A DNA stretch of 64,000 nt from the NCBI GenBank assembly GCA_020072565.1, contig JAIQGI010000007.1:62001-126000 (forward strand), in the 5' to 3' direction. Origin of the DNA: Terriglobia bacterium. Lineage in GTDB: Bacteria > Acidobacteriota > UBA6911. The translations under genes and the position numbers were made by a program. The first letter of the stretch is position 1. The number at the start of each line of letters is the position of its first letter. Shown in pieces: positions 27,102 to 35,767 of this stretch. The notes under the pieces were generated by a model. That model made no database searches, was not told the DNA's origin, and saw only the letters and a list, made by a program, of their open reading frames with translations.

Positions 27102-29679
27102 ATCTCCCGTTTAACCCTTGCAAGGTGCGCTCGAGGCTTTGCTGCCAGCGCGGCAGCTCGGCGTCCGGAATCTGTTTGCCGGAGAGGGTGGTGACATAGA
27201 AGTTGTTTTCGGCGCGGGCGGCCCAGGTCGCCACCCGGGCAGAGTGGATGTGCAGGCCCGACCGCGACAGCGCTCGCGTCATCAGGTACAGGAGCCCCTG
27301 GAGATCACCGGCAATCACATGGACTACCGTGTGCTCCTCCGAGATGTCGTTGCGCAGATCCACGCTGTCGAGGGGTATTCCCGCGGGAGGGTGCTTTCCC
27401 GCGCCACGCAGAAAGTTGTCGACGGTACGGCCGCCGCTGAGGACTTCCTTGAGTATAGTCATGATGCGGCGCCCGCGCGTCTCCGAAACCTGCATCCCCG
27501 CCGAACGGATCCAGAGCGTATCGAGGACGACGGGCCGGGGCATATTCATCGTGAACACCTGGGCTTTCTGGATGTCGGCATCGCAGCCGTAGAGCACGCC
27601 GGTGATCTTCGCAAGCATGCCGGGTTGCGGGTCGTCGTAGGCGCAGACCGTAAGCTCCGAATAGTCGTCCCCAGGACGGTTGTAAAGGTCCAGAACTACG
27701 CTCTCCGCCTCCAGGCCGGCCAGCAGCTTGATGTGGAACGCGATCTCATCGAGCGGGGTATTCAGAATGTAGCTCGCCGGCATGGAATCGCAGTGGCGGC
27801 GCACGGCCTCGTCGGACTGCGGTTCTCCTGAGCGTGCGATTGTGTGGCGAATTTCGCCGATGCGCCCCTCGACGATGTCGGCATCGCTCTCTTCCTGCGA
27901 CCGGCCCATCAGCTGGCTTTGCACCTTGCGGAATAGTTCCTCCAGGTCACGATGATCCATGGAGGTCCAGTTCTTCTCAGCTACCGCGCGCGTGTCGACA
28001 TACGTGAACACATAGAGATGGCGAAGGGCGTCCATGCCTGGAATCTTCTCGGCGACGCTCTGGATGACGGCGAGCGACTTCAAGTCATGCAGCCTTCCGG
28101 TGCGCACGAGCAGAAGGTGCTGGCCGACGAGAAGATCGAGCAGTTCCCTTTTCTCGGGGGCAAGCTTGAGCCGGTCGGAAACCACGGCAGCGATTTTCAG
28201 CGACATATCACTGTGCTCACCGCCGGGAATCAATTTGCCGGCATCATGAATCAGAGCCGCCAGACAGAGCACATCAAAATGTGAGCACTGTGCCATCAGC
28301 TCGGCAAAGCGGCGCTCCGTTTCGTCATGGGCGGAACGCAGACCCTCGAGATACTCCACGATTTTCAGCGAGTGCTCGCCGACGGTATACCGATGCGCCG
28401 GGTCGGGCGGAACAAACCGCAACACCTCGGAGAAATTGTCGACGAAGCGGTTCATCAGCCCGTAGCGCACCAGCGCGCGCAGCGTTGCAGCCACCTGGCG
28501 CCCCTCCCGCAATATGCTGAGAAGGGCCTTGGCCTCATCCCCCGAGGGCTCATTTGCCTGTGCCGCAGCGCGGCGCGAACTTTCGAGATCCTGCAGATCG
28601 ATCAGGCTGACAGGAACATGGTAACGTTGGGAGAGATGAAGCAGCCTTACGGCGAGGCCCGGGTCGGGGCGCGCGTGGATCCGCCGCCGGTAAAGGTAGC
28701 CATTTTCCAGCTGCACGCCTCCGAGGTCGATGGGTCCCGCGAGCGCGTGGCGCACCGCGGCGTCCCTGAAGAGTGCCAGCGTCTCCGCATGAGCATAGTG
28801 TTGTGACAGCCACTCCTGCGCAGAAACCGAACCGAGTTCGCCGGCGATCCGGTCCTGGTAATTGTTGATCAGGACGTCGAAGCGCCTGCCGGCAGAGATA
28901 TGCAGCCAATTGCGCGCGCGCCAGAACCATTCAGCGGCCGTGCCGATCTCGGCGATCCGTGCCGAGGACATCAGGCCGCGATGCTCGAGCTCCGGCAGCA
29001 GATCGTCTTCGTCCACCCCAAGAAGCAGCTTGTAGATCCAGCGGGCTCGATGCAGGTCGCGCAGCGCGCCAGTCCCATCCTTGAGATTCGGCTCGACGGA
29101 GTACAGTTCCGCATCGCTCCCCCGATCCTGCCGCTCGCCGAGTTGCTGGATTTCAAGCATAATGTCCAATGGCGACAAGCTCCAGCGTAGTTGCTCCTGC
29201 AGTCGTCCCGACAGCCGGCGGTCGCCGCAGAGGTGCCGCGCATCCAGCAGCGACACCTTGACCGGCAGATCCCATGTGGGGATGTCCGAAATGGGGCGAT
29301 ACGAGTAGCCGACGTGCACTTCGCGGAAGGAGAGGAAGACGTCCATCACCAGCTTGAAGGCCGCATGAACCGCAGCCTCAACCCAGGGATCCTGCTCCTC
29401 GGCCGGGATGAAAGCTATGTCGACGTCCGAGAATGGACTCAGCTCTTTCCTACCGTATCCGCCCGTTGCAACGATCCCGAGGCCTGAACGGTTGCCACGT
29501 GGCGCCTGCTGATCGGCAAACTCACAGGAGACACGGTAGATGTCATCGACCAGGCCGTCGATCAGCACGGCGTGGCGCGCCATCAGCTCCCGGCATGGCG
29601 CCATGCGCGCATCCGCAGGGAACAGCTCTGCCCTCCCCTCGCGAAACTTATCCCGGAGCCGGGTGATTTCGAGCTGCAT
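27100..29679 (-). CDS. glnD: PII uridylyltransferase / uridylyl-removing enzyme
   Basis: 859 residues. Nucleotidyltransferase domain with ATGGYGRKELSPFSDVDIAF (about 71-90), a GlnD helical domain, an HD phosphohydrolase domain (LAALIHDAGKLIPGGEHSD, about residue 480), and two C-terminal ACT domains for glutamine sensing. It uridylylates or deuridylylates the PII protein encoded by glnB upstream. The start ATG at 29679 follows GAGG. The order NT-HD-ACT-ACT is complete, so both activities are expected. Confidence 0.95.
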   Translation of the reverse strand: MQLEITRLRDKFREGRAELFPADARMAPCRELMARHAVLIDGLVDDIYRVSCEFADQQAPRGNRSGLGIVATGGYGRKELSPFSDVDIAFIPAEEQDPWVEAAVHAAFKLVMDVFLSFREVHVGYSYRPISDIPTWDLPVKVSLLDARHLCGDRRLSGRLQEQLRWSLSPLDIMLEIQQLGERQDRGSDAELYSVEPNLKDGTGALRDLHRARWIYKLLLGVDEDDLLPELEHRGLMSSARIAEIGTAAEWFWRARNWLHISAGRRFDVLINNYQDRIAGELGSVSAQEWLSQHYAHAETLALFRDAAVRHALAGPIDLGGVQLENGYLYRRRIHARPDPGLAVRLLHLSQRYHVPVSLIDLQDLESSRRAAAQANEPSGDEAKALLSILREGRQVAATLRALVRYGLMNRFVDNFSEVLRFVPPDPAHRYTVGEHSLKIVEYLEGLRSAHDETERRFAELMAQCSHFDVLCLAALIHDAGKLIPGGEHSDMSLKIAAVVSDRLKLAPEKRELLDLLVGQHLLLVRTGRLHDLKSLAVIQSVAEKIPGMDALRHLYVFTYVDTRAVAEKNWTSMDHRDLEELFRKVQSQLMGRSQEESDADIVEGRIGEIRHTIARSGEPQSDEAVRRHCDSMPASYILNTPLDEIAFHIKLLAGLEAESVVLDLYNRPGDDYSELTVCAYDDPQPGMLAKITGVLYGCDADIQKAQVFTMNMPRPVVLDTLWIRSAGMQVSETRGRRIMTILKEVLSGGRTVDNFLRGAGKHPPAGIPLDSVDLRNDISEEHTVVHVIAGDLQGLLYLMTRALSRSGLHIHSARVATWAARAENNFYVTTLSGKQIPDAELPRWQQSLERTLQGLNGR

Positions 29680-29690
29680 ATGCGGCCTCT

Positions 29691-29963
29691 AAAAGCTCAA
29701 TGCAGAGGGCGCGGAGGACGCAGAGAAGATTCGAGGACTACCTATTGAGGATCAGACATTACGGTGACGCCATTCCAAGGAGAGATGTGTCGCCCCTTCG
29801 GGGCTCCTTCTTCTCCTGCTCTCAACCCCGGGCTCACGCCCGGGGCTACTCTCTGGCACCCCTTCGGGGCTGGGAATTTTGTTTCCGTCACGATATCTTT
29901 TGATTATCAATAAGTGAAGCCAACTGTCCTCCGCGTCCTCCGCGTCCTCTGCGTTGGGCTTTG
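29691..29963. repeat. Intergenic GCAGAGG-family repeat with enlarged loop (copy g)
   Basis: Left arm 29691-29727 (AAAAGCTCAATGCAGAGGGC, with 9-base periodicity) and right arm 29925-29963 (TCCTCCGCGTCCTCTGCGTT, ending GGGCTTTGCC). Their loop is about 200 bases instead of the usual 20-30 and holds a separate palindromic block at 29793-29871. It spans the whole glnA-glnD gap. Confidence 0.65.
29793..29871. repeat. REP-like palindromic block nested in copy g
   Basis: Two copies of CCCCTTCGGGGCT (29793-29805 and 29859-29871) flank a perfect 8-bp hairpin CCCCGGGC-TCAC-GCCCGGGG (29826-29845). The three stem-loops in a row resemble bacterial REP/BIME-type repeats. No transposase gene is present. Confidence 0.6.
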
Positions 29964-29966
29964 CCT

Positions 29967-31391
29967 TTAGATGTCGTAGTACAGATAAAACTCATATGGA
30001 TGCGGCCGCAGGCGCACCGGGTCGACTTCGTGCGCGATCTTGTAGCTGATCCACGTCTCAATCACATCCCGAGTGAAGACGTCCCCTTTCATCAGGAACT
30101 CATGATCTCTTTCCAGCTCCCCAAGCACGTCCTTGAGCGAACTGGGCGTCGATCTTACCAGTGCCTTCTCCTCGGGCGGCAGGTCATACAGGTTCTTGTC
30201 CACCGGTTCGCCCGGATCGATCTTGTTCTGGATGCCGTCAATCGCCGCCATCAGGATGGCTGAAAAGGTCAGATACGGGTTGCATGACGGATCGGGGCAT
30301 CGGAACTCGATGCGTTTGGCGCCCGCGCTCTTCGAATACATCGGAATCCGGACGGCCGCGCTGCGGTTGCGCTGCGAGTAGACCAGGTTCACCGGCGCCT
30401 CAAACCCCGGAACCAGCCGTCGGTAGCTGTTCGTGCTGGGCGCCGCAAATGCCAGCAGTGCCGGTGCGTGGTGCAGCAGCCCACCGACGGCATACCGCGC
30501 AGTCTGGCTCAAGCCGCCGTAACCGCGTTCGTCATAGAACTGGTTTATGCCGTTCTTCCATACCGACATGTGGACGTGCATGCCGGAGCCGTTGTCCTGG
30601 AAGATCGGTTTGGGCATGAAACTGGCAGAGAATCCCGCCTGCTTGCAGACGTTTTTAACGACGTACTTGAACAGCATGACTTTGTCCGCCATGCGCAGAA
30701 GCGCGTCGTATTTCATGTCGATTTCTGCCTGTCCGGCAGTGGCCACTTCGTGATGATGAACCTCCCCCTCGATGCCGACCTGCTCCATCACAAGCATGAT
30801 GTGGCTGCGCAAATCCTGGAAGCTGTCCATGGGAGGTACCGGGAAATATCCCTCCCTGTAACGCGGGCGATGGCCAAGGTTTGGCTTTTCGTCCTTTCCG
30901 GAGTTCCAGACTCCCTCCCTGGAATCGACAAAGTAGTAGCCGAAGTTCGTTCCCTGGTCGAAGCGGATGTCACTGAAAATGTAGAATTCGGCTTCCGGTC
31001 CCCAGTAGGAGACGTCGCCGATGCCGGTCGAAATGAGGTATTTCTCGGCTTTCTCGGCAATGTAACGAGGATCGCGGCTGAAGGGCTCGAGCGTGAGTGG
31101 ATCACGCACGGAGCAGGTCAGGTTCAGAGTCGGGATCTCGAGCAACGGATCCAGGAAGGCTGTGGCCGGATCCGGAAATACCAGCATGTCGCTCTCCTGG
31201 ATGCGCGCGAACCCGCGGATGCTCGATCCGTCAAAACCGATGCCATCTTCGAAAATCGCTTCGGTGAGCCGGTGAGCCGGGATCGAGTAGTGCTGCCAGA
31301 TTCCGGGCAGATCCACGAACTTGAAATCGATCATCTTCACTTGCTTGTCTTTGACAAACTTCACGACCTCTGCAGCCGTCGACATCCACAT
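29967..31391 (-). CDS. glnA: Glutamine synthetase type I
   Basis: 474 residues. Makes glutamine from glutamate, ammonia and ATP; dodecamer. Motifs: GFDGSSIRGFARIQESDM, the ATP region KPIFQDNGSGMHVHMSVW, and NRSAAVRIP. The adenylylation loop NLYDLPPEE is present with Tyr at about residue 402, matching its neighbour glnE. GGGAGGAG lies about 9 bases before the ATG. Second gene of the nitrogen cluster. Confidence 0.97.
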   Translation of the reverse strand: MWMSTAAEVVKFVKDKQVKMIDFKFVDLPGIWQHYSIPAHRLTEAIFEDGIGFDGSSIRGFARIQESDMLVFPDPATAFLDPLLEIPTLNLTCSVRDPLTLEPFSRDPRYIAEKAEKYLISTGIGDVSYWGPEAEFYIFSDIRFDQGTNFGYYFVDSREGVWNSGKDEKPNLGHRPRYREGYFPVPPMDSFQDLRSHIMLVMEQVGIEGEVHHHEVATAGQAEIDMKYDALLRMADKVMLFKYVVKNVCKQAGFSASFMPKPIFQDNGSGMHVHMSVWKNGINQFYDERGYGGLSQTARYAVGGLLHHAPALLAFAAPSTNSYRRLVPGFEAPVNLVYSQRNRSAAVRIPMYSKSAGAKRIEFRCPDPSCNPYLTFSAILMAAIDGIQNKIDPGEPVDKNLYDLPPEEKALVRSTPSSLKDVLGELERDHEFLMKGDVFTRDVIETWISYKIAHEVDPVRLRPHPYEFYLYYDI

Positions 31392-31417
31392 TTGGTTCTC
31401 CTCCCACGCGTTTTTTT

Positions 31418-31505
31418 AAAATCTCAACGCAGAGATCGCAGAGAACGCGGAGAAAAACGTCGTTCCTCTGTGTCCTCCGCGGCCTCTGCGTTGAGATCTT
31501 GCTTT
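31418..31505. repeat. Intergenic GCAGAGG-family repeat (copy h)
   Basis: A well-preserved copy. Left arm AAAATCTCAACGCAGAGATC and beyond, right arm CGGCCTCTGCGTTGAGATCT. It fills the glnB-glnA gap, ending at the glnB stop codon (31505-31507). Confidence 0.75.
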
Positions 31506-31843
31506 TAAAGTGAATCCTCGCCGCGCTCGCCGGTGCGCACGCGTATCGAATCCTCCAGCGATAAAATGAAGATCTTGCCGTCGCCGATCTCGCCCGTATA
31601 GGCAGCCTTGCGAATTGCCTGCACGACCTCTTCGCACTGCGTGTCCAGGACCGCCACCTCGATCTTGATCTTGGCAAGCAGATCGATGCTGTATTCGGAA
31701 CCGCGGTAGCGCTCCACCTGTCCTTTCTGGCGGCCCGCACCCCGAACGTCGGTCACCGTCATGCCGACCACTCCGACATCCGCCAGGGCCTCCTTGACAT
31801 CCTGAAGCCGATGCGGCCGAATCACCGCCAGGACCATTTTCAC
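31505..31843 (-). CDS. glnB: Nitrogen regulatory protein PII
   Basis: 112 residues, the family length. MKMVLAVIRPHRLQDVKEAL at the N-terminus, T-loop KGQVERYRGSEYSIDLLAK with the uridylylation Tyr51 in place, and the C-terminal DGKIFILSLEDSIRVRTGE (ATP/2-oxoglutarate site). Binds ATP/ADP and 2-oxoglutarate and controls GlnD/GlnE targets. First gene of the cluster. No amtB is next to it, so GlnB and GlnK cannot be separated by context. Confidence 0.95.
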   Translation of the reverse strand: MKMVLAVIRPHRLQDVKEALADVGVVGMTVTDVRGAGRQKGQVERYRGSEYSIDLLAKIKIEVAVLDTQCEEVVQAIRKAAYTGEIGDGKIFILSLEDSIRVRTGERGEDSL

Positions 31844-31898
31844 GTTGAGCCCTTCCCCGAGTCAAAGTTAGAGTCTACAAAACCTCCGCCCCGAAAAA

Positions 31899-32100
31899 CA
31901 CGAATAACACAAAATTTCTTCGCGTTCTTCGCATTGCGTACCTACATTTCCTTGCCATTTAGGTGAGAAAAGCAAAAGATCAACGCAGAGATCGCAGAAG
32001 TCGCGGAGAAAAGTCATGCGGAAGCGAAAATCCTCTGCGGCCTCTGCGCCCTCTGCGTTGAGCCTCTACGATGCGGATATTCTGCGCCGCGTTATTCGTG
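31899..32100. repeat. Long-form intergenic repeat with outer terminal inverted repeat (copy i)
   Basis: Outer perfect 10-bp inverted repeat: CACGAATAAC (31899-31908) and GTTATTCGTG (32091-32100). Nested inside is the GCAGAGG core at 31973-32064 (left arm AAAAGATCAACGCAGAGATC, right arm CGCCCTCTGCGTTGAGCCTC). The 202-base unit matches copy e in flanks and loop. It lies between the glnB promoter region and the end of the aldo/keto reductase gene. Confidence 0.7.
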
Positions 32101-32114
32101 GCAGCTTTGGCTTT

Positions 32115-33083
32115 TCACAGGTAGTAATTGTGAGGCCAGACGTGCGATCGCAGCGCAGCCAGATCATCCTTTGGCAGCCCGCGGCCGTCGGAGATCCTGC
32201 AATTGGCTTCGACGTGCTCGGGCGTACGCATGCCCGCGATCACCGTGGAGACCGTCTCGTGCGAGAGGCAGAAACGCAAGGCGGCATCGGCCAGAGTCTC
32301 GACGCCGTCGTGCAGCAGAAAGCGGAGATGCTCGACGTGCTCCATGACCTCCCGCCTGCGGTTTCCACGAAAATATTCGTTGCGGAAATCCCCTTTGGGA
32401 AACGTCGTCTTCGGTGTGATGTTGCCGGTAAGAGTTCCCTCATCGAGCGGCACGCGGACGATGACGCCAAGGTCGTGCTCGCGGCAGTATGGAAAAAGGC
32501 GATCCTCAGGAGCCTGCTCGAAAATATTGTATATGACCTGGAAGGCATCGATGAGACCGGTGTCGGCGGCACCGAGCCCGTTTTCGGGCTGATAGTCGTT
32601 GATGGAAATGCCGAAATGCCGGACCTTCCCTTCCTTCTTGAGTCGATTCACGGTTTCCTGCCATTCATGGCGGCCGGTCCAAGCGTCATTCCAGACGTGA
32701 AACTGCTGCAGATCCAGACACTCGACACCCAGGTTTTTCAAGCTTTTTTCCGTACAGGCGATGATGTAGTCGGAGGGAAAAACATCTGCCAGAGTCGACT
32801 CCGGCGGAGCGGGCCACAACTGGTTTTTGGGCGGAATCTTCGTGGCAACGTAGATGCGCTCGTTTCTCTCTTTCAGCAGCCTGGCGATCAGCTGTTCGCT
32901 GTGACCCGTTCCGTAGGCAAGGGCCGTATCGACGAAGTTGACCCCCAGATCAACAGCCTTGCGCAGGGCCTTCAAGGAAACGTCATCCTGGGCACCAATC
33001 CACATGGAGCGCCCGATGCCCCAGGCACCAAAACCGATCTCCGAGACCATGAATCCCGTCCGTCCGAGGCGGCGGTATCTCAT
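32115..33083 (-). CDS. Aldo/keto reductase
   Basis: 322 residues, a TIM-barrel NADPH-dependent oxidoreductase. RRLGRTGFMVSEIGFGAWGI at the N-terminus, the catalytic region DLGVNFVDTALAYGTGHSEQ (Asp and Tyr of the tetrad), Lys in IYVATKIPP, and His in LDLQQFHVWND. The ATG at 33083 follows AGGGA. Substrate unknown. It stands alone between repeats, possibly co-transcribed with the unknown gene upstream. Confidence 0.9.
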   Translation of the reverse strand: MRYRRLGRTGFMVSEIGFGAWGIGRSMWIGAQDDVSLKALRKAVDLGVNFVDTALAYGTGHSEQLIARLLKERNERIYVATKIPPKNQLWPAPPESTLADVFPSDYIIACTEKSLKNLGVECLDLQQFHVWNDAWTGRHEWQETVNRLKKEGKVRHFGISINDYQPENGLGAADTGLIDAFQVIYNIFEQAPEDRLFPYCREHDLGVIVRVPLDEGTLTGNITPKTTFPKGDFRNEYFRGNRRREVMEHVEHLRFLLHDGVETLADAALRFCLSHETVSTVIAGMRTPEHVEANCRISDGRGLPKDDLAALRSHVWPHNYYL

Positions 33084-33099
33084 CAATTATCCCTGTCAG

Positions 33100-33174
33100 A
33101 AAAGTTCAACGCGGAGGGCGCGGAGCAAGCAATGAAAAGCATCGTTTCTCTGCGCCTTCCGCGTTGAGATTTTA
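33100..33174. repeat. Intergenic GCAGAGG-family repeat (copy j)
   Basis: Left arm AAAAGTTCAACGCGGAGGGC, right arm GCGCCTTCCGCGTTGAGATT. It touches the stop codon of the unknown gene at 33172 and fills the gap to the aldo/keto reductase. Confidence 0.65.
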
Positions 33175-33783
33175 TTTCCTCTTATTGCTCCGGAAGACGT
33201 CCGCGTAGATCCGGCGCAGCGGCGCAACGCAGTACTGGTGGATGATCTCCATGAATGCCGGCGGATCGGAAGTCAGCTCTTCGAGGTGCTCCTCCTCGAT
33301 GCCGAAGGACAGGCGCACGATATCCGCCTTCCCCTCCCGCTGCTCCACCACGAGGCTGTTCTGCAAGTCCTCAGGCAAACTGAAAACATCGCAGTTGGGC
33401 ACCTTCTTGAGCTTCTTGAAGCCCTCGATCGGCTTAAGTTTGGCGGCTTCATAGTGGACCGACAGGCGGCGCACCAGTTCCGGGTAGTTGAAGTTCGGAA
33501 CCTTGTTGTTGATGCTTGCCTCCAGCAGGCATCGGTCGGCTGTGGTGTCCACTGCCAGGCCGTAGGTGAAGTCGAGATCACCTTTGTCGAACTTGATGCG
33601 ATGACCCGAGGCGTCGTGGAAGCGTTTGAGTTCCTCAGCGGCCTGGATCTCCGGATTTTCGGTCTTTTTTTCGGCTGTGATGTAATAATCGCTGACGCTG
33701 AGGTACCACTGATCGACGATTGCGGCCAGAGCCTCATCGATCAGCTTGAAGATCTTGGGCGTGATTTTTTTCTTAACAGGCAA
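33172..33783 (-). CDS. Hypothetical protein, unrecognised
   Basis: 203 residues, apparently starting with TTG (33783), since no ATG fits. No signal peptide or membrane segment. A mixed alpha/beta look with acidic stretches (HLEELTSDPPAFMEIIHQYC) and a basic C-terminus (RSNKRK). Its stop codon lies on the boundary of repeat copy j. I cannot assign a family. Neighbouring genes (aldo/keto reductase, VOC protein) do not suggest a role. Confidence 0.6.
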   Translation of the reverse strand: MPVKKKITPKIFKLIDEALAAIVDQWYLSVSDYYITAEKKTENPEIQAAEELKRFHDASGHRIKFDKGDLDFTYGLAVDTTADRCLLEASINNKVPNFNYPELVRRLSVHYEAAKLKPIEGFKKLKKVPNCDVFSLPEDLQNSLVVEQREGKADIVRLSFGIEEEHLEELTSDPPAFMEIIHQYCVAPLRRIYADVFRSNKRK

Positions 33784-33857
33784 CCGGGTATATCCTCAAT
33801 TGAAGGTTAGAGTAATCGATGCGGCCTCCGGTACAAACAAAATTTTAGTATAGCACG

Positions 33858-34229
33858 TCATCGACCAACTATGTGAGGATGGAACAGTATCTGAATGAGA
33901 TTCCCGTCCGGATCACAAAAGTACAGGGAGCGCGAGCCATCCCTGTGCGACCGGGGCATCTCGGCCAGTTCCACCCCCGACGCCGCCAGACGAAGCGCCC
34001 ACCCATCCACCTCCTCCGGCGTCGAAACCAGAAACCCGAAGTGGTCGAGCCTTCCACCCACGGGTACCGCGTCGCTCTGATGAAGCGCTAGGTTGTCCGA
34101 ACCGCTCGTGAGATAGACGTTCTTTTCATCCGGTTGCCAATCCACCCACATGCCCAGAGTTTTCATGTAAAATTCGACAGATCGGCGAACATCCAGAACC
34201 CTCAATGCCAGGTGGCGCAATCCGAGCAT
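33858..34229 (-). CDS. VOC (glyoxalase/dioxygenase fold) protein
   Basis: 123 residues, a single VOC domain with two beta-alpha-beta-beta-beta modules: LRHLALRVLDVRRSVEFYMK and RLDHFGFLVSTPEEVDGWAL. Candidate metal ligands are His6, the His of LDHFGF and the C-terminal CDPDGNLIQILF (the Glu often found here is Gln). Metal-dependent small-molecule enzyme or resistance protein; the substrate cannot be told. Confidence 0.85.
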   Translation of the reverse strand: MLGLRHLALRVLDVRRSVEFYMKTLGMWVDWQPDEKNVYLTSGSDNLALHQSDAVPVGGRLDHFGFLVSTPEEVDGWALRLAASGVELAEMPRSHRDGSRSLYFCDPDGNLIQILFHPHIVGR

Positions 34230-34247
34230 GTCACTTTCTCGTGCCGG

Positions 34248-34315
34248 AAAAGATCAAAAGCGGTCGCGGAGGACGCGTAGAATGGATCGTCTGCGCCCGC
34301 TGCGTTGAGCTTTTG
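34248..34315. repeat. Intergenic GCAGAGG-family repeat (copy k)
   Basis: Left arm AAAAGATCAAAAGCGGTCGC (degenerate), right arm CCGCTGCGTTGAGCTTTTGC. It lies in the divergent gap between the VOC gene and leuC, ending about 20 bases before the leuC start. Confidence 0.6.
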
Positions 34316-34336
34316 CTTTTGTGTTATTGTATTTGA

Positions 34337-35740
34337 ATGGAACCGAAGACCCTCTTCGACAAGATCTGGGACAGCCACATCGTCGTCGCCGAGCCGGATT
34401 GTCCTGGCGTGCTCTACATCGATCTTCATCTGATTCATGAAGTTACCAGCCCCCAGGCCTTCCAGGGACTGCGCGCTCGCGGCCTGCGCGTGCGCCGTCC
34501 GGACCGCACTTTCGCCACCATGGATCATATCATCCCGACCGTGGACCAGCGATCTCCAATCGCCGACCCGCTTGCGGCGCGCCTCGTAACCGAGCTCGAA
34601 GCCAACTGCAGAGATTTCGCGATCCGCCTCTTCGGCATCGGTGACCCGCACCAGGGTATCGTTCACGTCATCGGACCCGAGTTGGGCCTGACGCAGCCTG
34701 GAAAGACGATCGTCTGCGGCGACAGCCATACGTCCACCCATGGTGCTTTCGGAGCGCTTGCCTTTGGCATCGGAACGAGCGAAGTTGAGCACGTCCTCGC
34801 CACGCAGTGCCTGTTGCAGCGCCGGCCGAAAACTTTCGAGGTGCGCGTCGAAGGACGGTTGCAGCCCGGGATCACCGCCAAGGATGTGATACTGGCTTTG
34901 ATTGCCGGTCTCGGCGTCGCCGGCGGCACGGGCCATGTTTTCGAGTTCACGGGGAGCACGATCCGCGCCTCGGATATCGACGATCGCCTGACCATCTGCA
35001 ACATGTCGATCGAGGGGGGCGCGCGTGCGGGAATGGTCGCTCCCGACGACACCACGTTCCAGTATCTGGCCGGCAGACCCTTTGCACCGGCGGGAGCCGA
35101 GTGGGATGCCGCCCTGGCACGCTGGCGCGCGATGCGCACGGACGACGGCGCAGTCTTCGACAAGCAGTTAGAGTTGCAGGCGGCGTCCCTGGAACCGATG
35201 ATCTCTTACGGCACCAATCCCGGCATGACGGTATCAATATCAGCGCGCGTGCCTGACCCGGAAGCCATTCCCGACCTGTCGCAAAGAAGTGCGCTCACCA
35301 AAGCTCTTCATTACATGGGCCTCAATCCCGGCCGGCCGCTCCTGGGTCAGCCGGTGGACGTGGTTTTCATCGGCAGCTGCACAAACGCCCGGATATCGGA
35401 CCTGCGCGCCGCCGCGCGGATCCTGGAGGGACGGAAGGTGAATCCGAGAGTGAAAACCGTCGTAGTGTCCGGATCCCGCCAGGTCAAGGCCGCCGCCGAG
35501 AGCGAGGGTCTCGATAAGATCTTCCTTGCTGCCGGCGCCGAATGGCGCGAACCCGGATGCAGCATGTGCATCGCCATGAACGGCGACGAACTCGCCCCAG
35601 GCCAATACTGCGTCAGTACCAGCAATCGCAATTTCGAGGGCCGGCAAGGAAAGGGCGGGCGCACACTTTTAGCCAGCCCGCTGACTGCAGCGGCCAGCGC
35701 CGTCGCCGGTGCCATTGCGGATGTCAGGTTATTGATGTGA
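34337..35740 (+). CDS. leuC: 3-isopropylmalate dehydratase, large subunit
   Basis: 467 residues. Isomerises 2- to 3-isopropylmalate in leucine synthesis; 4Fe-4S aconitase family. [16 protein letters not shown] at the N-terminus, [31 protein letters not shown], and cluster Cys in [14 protein letters not shown] and [11 protein letters not shown]. Followed by leuD after 27 bases. No clear ribosome-binding site upstream, so it may have a very short leader. Confidence 0.96.
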   Translation: MEPKTLFDKIWDSHIVVAEPDCPGVLYIDLHLIHEVTSPQAFQGLRARGLRVRRPDRTFATMDHIIPTVDQRSPIADPLAARLVTELEANCRDFAIRLFGIGDPHQGIVHVIGPELGLTQPGKTIVCGDSHTSTHGAFGALAFGIGTSEVEHVLATQCLLQRRPKTFEVRVEGRLQPGITAKDVILALIAGLGVAGGTGHVFEFTGSTIRASDIDDRLTICNMSIEGGARAGMVAPDDTTFQYLAGRPFAPAGAEWDAALARWRAMRTDDGAVFDKQLELQAASLEPMISYGTNPGMTVSISARVPDPEAIPDLSQRSALTKALHYMGLNPGRPLLGQPVDVVFIGSCTNARISDLRAAARILEGRKVNPRVKTVVVSGSRQVKAAAESEGLDKIFLAAGAEWREPGCSMCIAMNGDELAPGQYCVSTSNRNFEGRQGKGGRTLLASPLTAAASAVAGAIADVRLLM

Positions 35741-35767
35741 GAACATTTGAATAATTGGAGTTCCCCG

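Noticed and set aside
27034-31505. CRISPR-like array from the regularly recurring repeats
   Set aside because: Copies are kilobases apart, flank genes, are palindromic over their whole length and have no spacers or cas genes.
34305-34333. TTGAGC from the repeat end plus TGTATT as a leuC promoter
   Set aside because: The predicted transcription start would fall at or after the leuC ATG, and the -10 is poor.
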